Below, piece by piece: positions 12,541-24,073 of a stretch of 64,000 nucleotides of DNA. The notes beneath the pieces were generated by a model. That model was not told where the DNA came from. It ran no database searches and was given only the letters and a program-made list of their open reading frames with translations. The position numbers were made by a program, and so were the translations under genes. Source of the DNA: PFJX01 sp963713085. GTDB taxonomy: Bacteria > Pseudomonadota > Gammaproteobacteria > Burkholderiales > Thiobacillaceae. Every line of letters begins with the position of its first letter. The stretch's first letter is position 1. The stretch lies in the NCBI GenBank assembly GCA_963713085.1, contig CAVQKQ010000022.1, positions 1 through 64,000 of the forward strand, read 5' to 3'.

Positions 12541-13038
12541 ATGGCTCCGCGTTTCATCCTCCCTCTCGGCCTCGCCCTGCTCTTCACGCCCATCGCCCAA
12601 GCCTTCGAGGTGGCCGAATTCAAGAGCGGCATGGCCCAGACCGAGGTGAAGCAGCTGTTGATCGCCAACTGGAATTTCGACCGGCTCGTGGAGCCCTCGG
12701 ACGATGTGATCCTGGCTTACGACAACGACCCCAGCCTGGCCCGTCGTTACCAGTTCCGCTTCTGCAAGGGGAAGCTGGTGGGGTTCGAGCAGGATGTCCG
12801 GCCCAGCCTCAAGTCGCTGATCATCTCGGTCAAAAACTACAACGAGCAGTTCGGCCAGCCCGACAAGGTGTATTCCAACACCCATGTGGTGAGCAACGGC
12901 GAGAAGGCGGTGTTCGCCCTGTTCTGGAAGCACGACGCGGAATACACGGCGGTGAAGTACACCGTCATGCCCGACGCCGAGCAGATGAGCCTGGCCTTCG
13001 ACACCCGCAACCTGTGCTACCCGATACCCCACATGTAG
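12541..13038 (+). CDS. Small exported protein of unknown function
   Basis: 165 aa. A clear Sec signal peptide is seen (R-F-I-L-P-L-G-L-A-L-L-F-T-P-I-A-Q-A, cleavage after A-Q-A near residue 21). The mature protein has no motif I recognise; it has two cysteines, one in F-C-K-G and one in N-L-C-Y-P near the C-terminus, that could form a disulfide. It follows the oxoprolinase by 34 bp and converges on odhB with only 7 bp between stops. Probably periplasmic. Confidence 0.75.
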   Translation: MAPRFILPLGLALLFTPIAQAFEVAEFKSGMAQTEVKQLLIANWNFDRLVEPSDDVILAYDNDPSLARRYQFRFCKGKLVGFEQDVRPSLKSLIISVKNYNEQFGQPDKVYSNTHVVSNGEKAVFALFWKHDAEYTAVKYTVMPDAEQMSLAFDTRNLCYPIPHM

Positions 13039-13045
13039 GCGGGGA

Positions 13046-14251
13046 TCAAAGCTCCAGCAGCAGGCGCGCCGGGTCCTCCAGGGCGTCCTTCACCCCTTTC
13101 AGGAAACTCACCGCCTCGCGGCCGTCGACGATGCGGTGGTCGTAGGACAGGGCCACGTACATCATGGGCCGGATCACCACCTGGCCGTTCTCGGCGATGG
13201 GCCGGTCCTGGATCCTGTGCAGTCCCAGCACCCCGGACTGGGGCGGGTTCAGGATGGGTGTGGAAAGCAGGGAACCGAAGATGCCGCCGTTGGATATGGT
13301 GAAGGTGCCCCCTTCCATCTCCTCCAGGGTCAGTTCCAGGGAATTGGCCCGGCGCGAGAAATCGGCGATCTGCTTTTCGATCTCGGCGAAGGAGAGCCGG
13401 TCGGCGTTGCGCAGGATGGGCACCACCAGGCCACGATCCGAGCCCACCGCCACACCCACGTCGTAGTAGTCGTGGTAGATCATGTCGCGGCCCTCGATGC
13501 GGGCGTTGACCAGGGGATAGGCCTTGAGGGCCTGGCACACCGCCTTGATGAAGAACGACATGAACCCCAGCTTGACCCCGTGTTCCTTCTGGAACCGTTC
13601 CTGGTAGCGGCCGCGCAGGTCCATGACCGGCTGCATGTTGATCTCGTTGAAAGTGGTGAGCATGGCCGCGGTGTTCTGGGCCTCCTTCAGGCGCTCGGCG
13701 ATGCGCTGCCGCAGGCGGGTCATTTGTACCCGCCGCTCAGTGCGTTCCAGGGGCGAGGCGCAAGGCGGGCATTCCAGTGGGCGCTGGGAGGGCTGAGGCG
13801 TGGCGACGGGGGCTTCGCGTTTTTCCGGGGTTGGGGTTGGTGGCGCGGGCGCTTGTGCCGCAGCAGGAGTAGGCGCTGGGGCCGGCTTGACCGGCTCGCT
13901 GGCTGCAGGCGCCTTCGGTGCGGATGGAACTGGGGTCGCCTTGGGGGGAGGTGGGGCCTCCGGCTTCATCTCCGGGGTCGGGGTGGAGGCCGGCACACCG
14001 GCCCCTTCCTGTGCCTCGATGATGGCCAGTACATCGCCCGCCTGCACCTCGCCGCCATCGGCAACCAGGATCTCCTTCAGGACGCCGGCTACCGGCGCCG
14101 TCACTTCCAGGATGACCTTGTCGGTTTCCAGATCGGTGAGATGTTCATCGCGTTGCACCGTATCCCCAACCTGCTTGTGCCATTCCAGGAGGGAACCGGT
14201 TTGCACGGACTCGGACAACTCAGGCGCTTTGACTTCGACGAGTTTGGACAT
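13046..14251 (-). CDS. odhB: 2-oxoglutarate dehydrogenase E2, dihydrolipoyl succinyltransferase
   Basis: 401 aa from ATG 14251, which has an AGGTGAG ribosome site; a GTG four codons upstream is less likely. Order of domains: an N-terminal lipoyl domain with the lipoylated Lys in D-L-E-T-D-K-V, an unusually Ala/Pro-rich linker (about residues 85-150), a poorly conserved E1/E3-binding segment with four cysteines nearby (ECPPCASPLE), then the acyltransferase domain with the catalytic D-H-R-I-V-D-G-R-E motif. The enzyme moves succinyl groups to CoA in the TCA cycle. The usual neighbours (odhA/sucA and lpd) are absent on both sides. Confidence 0.9.
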   Translation of the reverse strand: MSKLVEVKAPELSESVQTGSLLEWHKQVGDTVQRDEHLTDLETDKVILEVTAPVAGVLKEILVADGGEVQAGDVLAIIEAQEGAGVPASTPTPEMKPEAPPPPKATPVPSAPKAPAASEPVKPAPAPTPAAAQAPAPPTPTPEKREAPVATPQPSQRPLECPPCASPLERTERRVQMTRLRQRIAERLKEAQNTAAMLTTFNEINMQPVMDLRGRYQERFQKEHGVKLGFMSFFIKAVCQALKAYPLVNARIEGRDMIYHDYYDVGVAVGSDRGLVVPILRNADRLSFAEIEKQIADFSRRANSLELTLEEMEGGTFTISNGGIFGSLLSTPILNPPQSGVLGLHRIQDRPIAENGQVVIRPMMYVALSYDHRIVDGREAVSFLKGVKDALEDPARLLLEL

Positions 14252-14417
14252 GGAGTTTCTCACCTGGGCGGGGCAATTAACGGTTCATTGTAGATTCGAT
14301 GGCTGTGCTGTTGTATGTCTTGATGGGATTGACAGGCTTGTCCTTGCCCACCGGCCGGGTTTGTTCGATACTGGATAAACAGATCCTGATAATAACCAAG
14401 CCGTCCAGGAGTGCACG

Positions 14418-17400
14418 ATGTCCAGGCACGCCACCACCTTCCCTTGGCAAACATTTCTGGCCGTGTTTTGGCTGATGTTTGCCGTGTCACCGGCTCAAGC
14501 GGACGAGTCCTTGCAAACCAGCCACAATGAGTTTGCAGTAGGCGAAACAATCACGCTGGATATCCCCGGTGCTTCTGGGTTGATCAAGCCCAAATGGGCG
14601 GCCAGTCCACCCGGCATTATCATCTTCAAAGATCGCGGCAGGACAGATGCCGAGATCAAAGGCCTTGCCCCTGGCCAGGTTACCGTATCCGCCAAGGTCA
14701 AAGGACTGTTCGGCTCCACCACCTATTCCATCAGACTCACCGTCAGGCCAGCAGTGCCCTCGGAGGCGAAGGCCGGACAAGGGGGCAAGGACAGTGGGGA
14801 GGGAAGCAAACCCCCACCCGTGAACGACGCCAGGATGACCCAGATCGGTGACCTACTGATACGTTACGAGGCCGAACTGGGCGACATCCGCGTCCAGTTC
14901 GACAAGGGCGCCAACGAGGGCAAAACCCCTGTCATGGACGAGGCAACCCAGCGCCGCTTGGGACAAATCACCGAGAAGTTCTTCAAGGAACTGAGCGGCA
15001 TGGGTCTCTCGGTGCGGGACTTGCAAGGCTTCAAGGCCAAGTTCATGGCCGCAGGCCCCGGCGGAAGCCCTCTGTTCCCCGGCCAGGGGGCCTGGGATGA
15101 CGCCTTCCTGGGCACCGAACGCGCCCTCATGATGGGCCGCGCCCAACTGGTGCAACGGCTGTGGATGGAAACTCTCCAGGACACCTTCAGGGCCAACCCC
15201 GACGCCGCCGTGTTCGGCGAGATCGACATTGGTTCCTGGGTGAAGATGCGCTTGGGGGACCTGGGTTTCCAGGCGGATATCGACTTCTCCAGCGTTTCCA
15301 TAGATCCGGCCCTGAACCGCTGGATCGTGGACCAGTTCCAGCAAAAACTGAGCGCCCATTCCGACCTGGACATGGTGCAGGCGGATGCCCTGCTCACCGC
15401 CCACGGCCAGGCCACGCCGGATGTCTTCATCGGCGACTGGGGCAAGACCTTCGCCGAATTGGACATGCTCAAGCGTTCCAAGTGGAAGGTGATCAAGGTC
15501 GAGAAAAATCCCGATGGCAGCCTGGTGCTGGATGAGAACGGCCAGCCGAAGATCACCATGGTGGAGCGCCCCGGGTCTCAACTCTTCTGGGAAGTGGCCT
15601 TCCGCAAACTGGAGGCGGGCCGCTTCGCCGAGGTGGACTATCCCAAGATGGATCTGGCCAAGGAACCCATGCTGTCCCTGGAGATGCTGCGCCACGGCAT
15701 CCACGACATCGAGCACGGTCCTTATTCGCGGGGCCAGAAGCTCATCAAGATGCTCAAGTACGCAGAGCGCAGCTACTTCATGAACAAGAAGGCGGTGGCC
15801 GGCGCGGGCGGCTTCAACCCCTATGATGCCAACGATCCCCTGTTGGCGGAGGCGGCCAGCAAGATCATTGCCAACAAGAACGATCCGGCCAAGGTGGCCG
15901 ATCTGCTCCAGGCCCTGGCCGGCGAAGAGATCACCGAGGCCAATCTGGATGCAGTCACCGACACACTGGTGAAGCGGGCCAAGCTCGCCATGCAGAACAA
16001 CGCCGACCGCGCACTGGCCTTCCGCCTCGGCGATATCGCCAAGATCGACGCGGAAGACGCGCGCCAGTCCGCCCTGGACAAGCTGTGGCACGACCTGGAG
16101 ACCGAGGTACGCACCTTCCAGGACACCGCCGGCCGGCCCCCCGAGGTCATGGTGCGGGCACTGGAACTGACCAAGGCGGTCATGGAAGGCAAGTTGCCGC
16201 CAGCCGAACTGGAGGCCAGGGCAAGGGAACTGCACCAGCTTCTCAATGATTCCTACAAGCTGTCCAACTCGGTCATCGACCGCATCATGATGTCCGACAG
16301 CTATCTCCAGGTGAAGACCGCCCTGCGCAAGCTGGGCTGGGTGGAGAAATCCATCAATGACTTCATCGATAAGGCCAAGCAGCGATACCCCAACGGCGCC
16401 GCCTTCCACGAGAAGTTTCAGGAACTCAACGAGCAGCTCAACAAGACCACAGCCGGCTCCGGCCTGCTCAGGTCCGCTGACTTCGCCGACAACGCCTTCG
16501 GCGTCTACGAGGCCTACCTGGGCAGCAATGCCGACGACGCCCTGTGGAACGCCTCCCTGGCCCTGGGCCGCGCCGGCCTGCAGGAGACCTTCCCCAGCCT
16601 GCAAATTCCCCTGGCCCTCTACGACAGCGTTAAGAGCGGCTCGCCCAAGCCCCTGGGCATGGCCGTGGTGTTCATGTACTTCCCCTTCGCCGGCCAGACC
16701 TACATGGTCAGCCAGATGATGGGGCGGGCCGACGTGGCCATCCGCGACGCCGAGTTCTACGCCGGCCTCAACAAGGTACTGGACGTCACCGAGTTCGACA
16801 CCCAGGGCCGGATCACCGGCTTCAGCCTGAAGAACATCCTCGGCAAGGAGATTGACAGCGCCTCCATCTCGCCCCCCGGAAACCGCAAGGCCATCGTCGC
16901 CCTGTTCACCGACCCCGGTGGCACCTTCTACACCTCCCCCAACTTCCGCTACTGGTCCTCCCTGGTGCCCAAAAAGGATGACCGTTTCGGCCTGTACGAG
17001 AACAAGCTGGAAAAACTGCGCCGCTTCTTCAACCAGAGCGAAGACGTGCGTTACATGACCCTGATGTTGGAGAACTTCAAGGCCCAGGGCGACAAGCTGC
17101 CGCAAGACAAGTACACGGCCCAGCGCGAGGCTGCCCTGGCTCGCATGGAAGACCAACTCACCGAGACCCTGTGGGTGGCCATGGCCGATATGCTGGAGTC
17201 TGCGGCCAAGTCGGTGCAGTCCAGCGAACTGGACACCAAGGTGAAGAAGGTGGAAGACGACCTCAACCTGGGTGATGACGATTTAGGCAAAAACAAAGGC
17301 ATTCTCAGCAAGATCAAGTGGGAGATCCGCCAGAACTCCAGCCTGTTCTCCGGCGAGAACCCCTATGCCGTGGGGCTCATCTACGACAAATACCTCAAGG

Positions 17401-20400
17401 CCTACGAGCGGGTGAAGGCCCTGCGCAATCAAATCATCCTGGACGTCTGGAACGGCAAGCTGGGCATCGACTACGTGGCCGCCCAGGGCAAGCCCATGAA
17501 GCTGCTGCTCATGGGCGGCAAGTCCGGTGCCCCTGCCCTGAGCGGCGATCCGGCGGCCGACGTGGAACTGGCGGAACAGACCCTGGCAGCCCACCGGGCC
17601 AGCGCTGACGCCATCCGTGCTGATCTCGCTGCCGCACTGGGGCGTGACGCGGACGACGCCAAGGACAAGGAACATCTCAAGGCCCTGGGCCAGTTGGGCA
17701 TGGAGCGTGAACACCTGCTGGACGATTGCCTCGGACACGCCGCGCCCAATTGCGAAGCCGGCGTACGCGTCGCTCTGCAGGAGCGCGTCAGGCTCTATAA
17801 AGACTACCTGGCCAAGCTCAGCGCCGGTATCCAGCCGATTCAATTCGAGATCGCCGGTCCCACCGAACTCAAGCAAGGCGACAGCGCCGAGTTCACGACC
17901 CGCTTCGCCAAGGCCGAGGACCGTACCCGTCCTGGCCTGGTCTTGCGCTGGACTGTGAATGGACAGACCCAGGGCAACGGCGAAAAACTCGGCCTCAAGG
18001 CCGAAAAGGCCGGCAGCCTGAACATCGGCCTGACGGCCTGGGTGGGTGTGGACAAGGCGGCGCGCAAGCTGGGCGAGGCCAGTCTGGCGGTCACGGTGAA
18101 GGACGGCAAGGATGAAAAGCCGATGGCCAGTACCAATCTGACCGCCGAAATCAACAGCGCGGTGAAGGCCAGGGACTGGAAGCACCTGGCCGACATGCTG
18201 GCCACGGTGAAGAAGGATACTGACCGTCGCATCAAGCAGAGCACCGCCTGGCAGGCCGACGTGGATGCCCTCATGGCCGCCCTGGAAAGCCTCAAGAAGG
18301 AACGCATGGCCTGGGCCCTGGCCTGGCAGGACTACATCGACGCGCTAACAAACATCGACTCCAGCGTCTGGGACAAGCTCACACGCCAGGTGGAGCAGAA
18401 ACGCAGCGTGGTAGAGGAACGGTGCTGGAGCAGCGCCAGCGCCAGCGAAGATTCGAAAAAGCGTACCGAACGCTGCCAGCAGGAAGGCAGCAAGTTCGAG
18501 GCAAGCTGCGTGGGCACCTGGCCCGCCCAGCATTGGGAAGAAATGAAGCGCATCCGCATGGCGAAACAGGAGTTGCCCGATGCCGTGCTCACCCTTCACA
18601 GCGCGGGCTACTTTACCCACAAGGACTGGTTTGAGGCGGTGGAGAAGCTCGCCGAGAAATACATGCTGCCCTTCCCCTACCCGAAACCGGTCACCCCGCG
18701 CCTGAAATACGCGCTGAGTTGCGCCGACGTGGTCTGCCCACCGGCAAGAAGAATCAGGACGACCTGTCGGCCATCAAGGTCACGGTGCCGGCGCCCAGCG
18801 CCAGTCTGCCCTTCGGCAAGTCCGTCACCCTCAACGCCAGCGCCAGCGGCGGCAAGCCGCCCTATAACTTCGTCTGGTCCAGCGGCGGCACCGGCACGCG
18901 GGTCAGCGTCATGCCGCGCTGGGCCGGCGAATGGACGGTGACGGTCACCGCCACCGATGCCGACGGCCAGGCCGGCGAGGGCAGCGCCACACTGCATGTC
19001 AGCCCCGCGAAGGTAAAGCTCACGGGCACCCAGCCTACCGTGTTCTACGGCAGCAGCGCCACCCTGGCCCTGCCCGGCAGCGAACCGCCACCACCCGCGC
19101 CGGACCCCTGCGCCGGCCGCAGCGGCAAGAGCAACAACCCGTATGACGAATGCGCCACGATCAAGATCGACCCGTGTGCCATGCCCGGCAGTCCCTTCTG
19201 CGTGGACACCAACAGCAATTCCACTAGGAGCTATGGCAACGTGCCGCCCGCAGACGATAACCAGCGGCACTACGTTCCCGACCCCGACCGGGAAGACGCC
19301 GCGACGCCGCCCGAGATCAAGGGCAAGCAGATTGTCTGGCAGGCCGAACCGGGTATCACCTTCAAGCCGCCCACCAGCGGCGACGGCCGCACCAGGGTTA
19401 CCTATGACCGCATGGGCGAGATCAAGCTCTGGTGCGAAATCCAGGAACAGATCGAAGGGGCCTTCCACACCGTGGGCGAGTGCGACCAGGAGACCATCAA
19501 GGTCATCGCGCCCAGGTTCAGCATCAGCCTGACTCCGCCGGAGGGCCAGGGCCGCATCGGCCAGGACATCCGCGCATTGGTGAGCAGCCAGCCCGGCGTC
19601 GCCGACAACCTGATCGACTTCCGCTGGTTCGACCCCCCCTCCTCCAACCGCATGGAACTTGCCACCAACGCGCGCGAGATCGGCTTCCGCCTCAAGGACG
19701 CCAAACCGGTGGTGCTCAAGGTCCTGGCGCGGGTGCCTCATTTCGGCGACGAAATCGCCGAGGTCAGCGCCACCTATACCGGCCAGGTATACCAGGTGAA
19801 GGCCTGGATCGTGGAACCCGGCACGCGGCCCATGATGTGGGATGCAAAGAAAGGCGGCCTGGTGCCGGTACCTAAAGGTTCCTACGCCACCCATGAACGC
19901 GTTCCGCTGCGCGCCGAGATCGAAGGGAGCTCGCCCGACGGCCTGCGCTGGAACTGGACGGTGAACGACGGCACCACGATCTCCAACCCCATCTCCCAGA
20001 CGCCCACGGTCTCGCGCTCCTCCGCCGGCGGCATCTCCGCCCATGTGGAGGCAAGGGATGCAGCGGGCGCCCTGCTGGGCAGCGGCGATGTGAGTCTTTC
20101 GGTCATAGAGGTGAGCGAAACGCCACCGGCCCCGGCGAGTCCGACACCTATCCTGACCCCAGACAACGCCACACCGGAACGGGGGCAATCCGTCTCGATC
20201 AGCGCGGAGGTCAGCGGCGGCAAGGCGCCCTACAGCTACGCCTGGCAAGGTGTGCGGGGCAGCGGCGCGCGCGTGACGGTCAACCCGACCAAGGCTGGAA
20301 GCCATACGGTCAGCGTTACCGTGCGCGACAGCAAGGGCAAGACCGGCAGTGCCAGCCTGACCCTGGAGGTGCAACCCAACCAGGCCGACCGCGACCATGT

Positions 20401-23008
20401 TGAGGCCAACCGCCTGGGTGAACAGGCCCGGAACCAGTTGCGCCAGGACGATCTGCCCGGTGCCATCCAGAGCGCGCGCGAAGCCGGCAGGCTTGACCCC
20501 GCCGCTGCACGCCCGGCCAGCCAGGAAGTGGCCAGCAGCGCCAAGAAGGCCGGCTGGCGCAACGTCTACGACCGCGACTTCGCCCAGGCCGTACCCAACC
20601 TGGAGGCCGCCCACGAGCTCGATCCCGCTGATAAGGACGCCACCGACAAGCTGAACCAGGCCAGACGCTTCGCCCAGATCTGGCCCCAGGTGGAAGCCAA
20701 GGCCCGGGAGTTCGACGCCCAGATGGCCGAGAAGAAGGTCTGGACAGCCCAGCAGACCATGCTGCAGATGCAGGACCTGCAACACGAGATGAGTGGCGGT
20801 ATGGCCAACCCCTTGTCCAAGCGGGTCATGGATGACTTCAACGCCGGCACCCAGGAATACAACCGCACCATGCAGGAAGTGCAGGAACGGCATCGCCGCT
20901 ACTTCACCGAGAAGAACTGGCAGGCTATGCTGGACAACGCTCAGGAAGCCCTCAAACGCGAGCACACCTCGGCGAACGAGAAGGAGTTGAATGGCAACGT
21001 CGCCTTCGCCCAGCAGATGCTTCGCGAGCAGGCTGCCAAGACCACCACCAATGGTGCTGGAATCGTGGGTACCTGGGCCATCAACGCCAATAACTACAGC
21101 GGCAAGCTGGAAATCAGCCAGCAAGATGGAAAACTCGCCGGCCGGGTTTGGTACGACGCCCATAGCCGTTGGGAGACCCTGCGCGACATCAGTTTCGATG
21201 GCCACAGCCTTGCCTTCACCCGGCCCATTACCGGCTTAACCCAGCGCTATACAGGCACGCTCTCGGACAACGAATTCCGTGGTACGTTCTCCCAGGAAGG
21301 CACCAGCACCGCCTACTCCTGGTCCGCCACGGGCACACCAGGTGCCAGCGTAGTTCAGAATGCTTCGTCTAACATCGCCTCGCTGGCCGGCAAGTGGAAG
21401 ACAAACGAAGGCGAGCTCACCCTGAATCAGTCCGGCAGCCAAGTCAGCGGCAACTACACTAACGACGGTGGTGAGATTGTGGGTGAGGTGACAGGCAACA
21501 CGCTAGAAGGCTATTGGATCGAAAACGGTTCCAGCCAGCGCTGTGCCACAGCGAAAAATGGACGCTATTTCTGGGGCCGCATCCTCTGGATCTTCAACGG
21601 AGAAAAATTTGCAGGCACCTGGAGTTACTGCGACAAACCGGCGCCGCCCGGTGGCAGCACCTGGAAAGGCGAGCGAATCGGTGCCGTGCCGGCCACCACG
21701 AATACAAGTGTCGGCCAACCCTTCTCCGGCCTGATTGCCGCCTACCCGCTGGATGGCGATGCCCGCGACACGTCCGGCAACAACCGTCATGGCACACAGC
21801 ACGGCGGCCAAGCCACGACCGACCGGTTTGGCCATGCCGGCAGTGCCATGCAGTTCGACGGCAAGTCGTTCATCGAGTTGCCCATCGACATCAACCCGGC
21901 TGTCTACCCACGCCTCACATTCACCGCCTGGGTTCGCGCCGACGAACTCAGTCCCATTCGCCAGGTCATGTCCCACGACGATGGCAGCTTCGACCGATCC
22001 TTGGGCATCGACACCCGGGGTGGCGGTACCGGCTGGTCGCTGTTCAGCGGCTCCACTGGGGTACTCGGCTACAAGCCAGTGGACAAGGGGCGCTGGACAT
22101 TTGTCGCGGGGGTCTGGGACCAGACCACCCACAAGGCACGCCTCCAGGTGGATGGCCAAGTCTTTGAGAAACCAGGTGACTCCGGCACCAGCGGCCAAAA
22201 ACTTAACCTGGGCCGCAACCCGGGCTTTGGCGAATACTTTGTCGGTGCCATCGACGATGTTCGGCTCTACGACCGAGCTCTGGATTCCAATGAACTCAAC
22301 GCCATCATGAACGGCCAGGGAATCAGCAGTGCACCTCCGTCGGCGAATACCAACCAAGGTGTCTGGGGCGTGGTGGAAACCACACCCGGCATGTATCGAC
22401 TGGAACAGGGCAGCGGCCAGGTGACAATCGCCCGCCAGGGCAACAACCCGGGTGGCATCCAGTATGCCGGTATGCGCCTTAACAGTGACTTGCCGGCGAC
22501 GGGGGATTTCACGGCCCAGGTGAGCTTCAGCGACGCGCGCATCGAGGGGGGGGTCAACCAGATCGAGCTGCACGCCGCCTTCGCCGACGACTCCATCTTC
22601 TTCGTGGTGCGCGACCGCGAAGGCAGCGGCAGCCACATCTGGGCACCGGGCCAACAGGGCAACCAGCCCTGCGGCCGCGCCGGCACGCTTCGTATGGAAC
22701 GTCGGGGCGAGACTGTCACCGGCTACTGCGACGGCCGCGCAATCTGGTCCTCGCCACGCAAGGCAGCCCTCACCAAACTGCAGTTCGTGCTGCAGAACAA
22801 CGGCACCAACGACCCGATCTCAGTCACCTTCCTGAATTGGAGCTTCAATGCGGGTGCCACGACCAATGACACCAGTCGGAACTACAGCGGCAATACGCCG
22901 CTCCCTGCTCCTGCAACTAAGCAAGACAACACGAAGGACTCACTCGACCAATCGGTCAAGGATCTGAAAAAATCCATCAAGGAATTGAAAGGGCTGTTCA
23001 ATTGGTAA
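14418..23008 (+). pseudogene. Giant exported multidomain protein, split by a one-base frame break
   Basis: An ATG at 14418 with a signal peptide (cleavage after A-Q-A near residue 29) opens a frame to 18941, but after about 18740 it turns into Arg/Pro/Ser-rich out-of-frame sequence. The -1 frame continues smoothly (GKKNQDDLSAIKVTVPAPSA) to 23008. One extra G in CCGG near 18740-18745 would give about 2,863 aa. Visible order: N-terminal Ig-like region (30-110); a roughly 1,300-residue helical region without a family I recognise; a PKD/Ig-like repeat (about 1453-1533); further beta domains; a second PKD-like repeat (about 1911-1990); a helical TPR-like stretch (1991-2210); two lipocalin-like beta repeats (2214-2424); a LamG/concanavalin-like domain (about 2437-2634); another beta-sandwich (2644-2811); a Lys-rich helical C-terminus. 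It is likely periplasmic or surface-exposed. Function unknown. Confidence 0.8.
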
Positions 23009-23030
23009 CCATGCACGCTGGGAGCCGGCC

Positions 23031-24008
23031 ATGAAAGCGAAACCGCCTGATCTGGTTTGGGAAACCGGCCTATCTTTGTTCAGCCGGGCCATGTTCCGCC
23101 AATGGACCGGCGCCATGCTGGCCACGGCCGTTGTCATGCTGTTGATCCTGGTGCCCATCTTCGCCACCCAGGGCGAGTGGAATACCCTGCCCGGCCTGCT
23201 GGGCATCACCCTGGCGGCTGCCGGGGGGCTATGGCTGCTGGGCTTTCTCATCATGGCCCTGGTGTATCGGGGCCGCCTCCAGGTCCGCTACACGCTGACC
23301 GGCAAGGGCGTGCTCCAGGAAACCATCGACAAGACGGCCAAGGGTGCCAACCGCCTGGCCATCGTGGTGGGGGCGCTGGCGCGCAGCCCCCGGGTGTTGG
23401 GCAGCGGCCTGATCGCCAAATCTCGTGAAGCGGAGGCCATTGAGTGGTCCATGGTGGCCCGGGCCGATGACGACCCCGCGCGGCATTTCATCACCCTTAG
23501 CAACAGCTGGCGCACTCTGATGTGGCTGCAATGCACGCCAGAAAACCATGATCAGGTGCTCACCCATATCCGCAAGGTCCTGGCCGACAACCCACCTGCC
23601 GCCGAGGCGAACCGCACCTCTCCCCTGCCCCGTTACCTGTTGCACAGCATACTGATCGTGCTGGCCTGTGTGCCGCTGTACATGCTGGTGGAGGAATTCA
23701 ACCTGGATTTGTTCGTGCCCCTGCTGGTGATGTGCTTCGCCCTGGCCACCCTATGGCTTATTCCATTGTTCGGCTGGGTGGTGCTGGCCGGTCTGGGCGG
23801 GATGGCCGTCGAGTTGTTCCTGAGATTGACCGAGGTGAGACAGTCATTGTTGTTCAATGGCCGAAGCTATCGCACCCTGGACATTCTTACCGACAACGAC
23901 CTAGCTCTCCTGGTTCTGGCGGCTTTGGGTACGGGGTATCTGGTCTGGCTCTCTCGGAGGGCTTTACGGGGCCAGCTTTTATCCATGCTGATGCGCGACC
24001 AAGGCTAG
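23031..24008 (+). CDS. Polytopic membrane protein, partner of the giant exported protein
   Basis: 325 aa from ATG 23031 with GGGAG upstream, 22 bp after the giant protein. About six hydrophobic helices: two near the N-terminus (residues 27-80), a soluble central part (about 90-195, rich in charged residues), then three or four helices (200-310). No transport or enzyme signature is recognised. Close spacing and shared orientation suggest one transcript with the giant protein, and perhaps a role in its anchoring, export or signalling; this is inference only. Confidence 0.7.
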   Translation: MKAKPPDLVWETGLSLFSRAMFRQWTGAMLATAVVMLLILVPIFATQGEWNTLPGLLGITLAAAGGLWLLGFLIMALVYRGRLQVRYTLTGKGVLQETIDKTAKGANRLAIVVGALARSPRVLGSGLIAKSREAEAIEWSMVARADDDPARHFITLSNSWRTLMWLQCTPENHDQVLTHIRKVLADNPPAAEANRTSPLPRYLLHSILIVLACVPLYMLVEEFNLDLFVPLLVMCFALATLWLIPLFGWVVLAGLGGMAVELFLRLTEVRQSLLFNGRSYRTLDILTDNDLALLVLAALGTGYLVWLSRRALRGQLLSMLMRDQG

Positions 24009-24073
24009 TGGCTACGGCGTCGTAGCTTGCTACTCAAGGGAGGAGACAAGCCACGTATCGACGCTGTGCCACA

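Noticed and set aside
14853..17156. 767-codon minus-strand frame opposite the giant gene
   Set aside because: Mirrors plus-strand codon bias and reads as composition-driven sequence without motifs.
18677..21205. 842-codon minus-strand frame opposite the giant gene
   Set aside because: Same reason: Gly/Ala/Val-rich antisense translation of a well-supported plus-strand frame.
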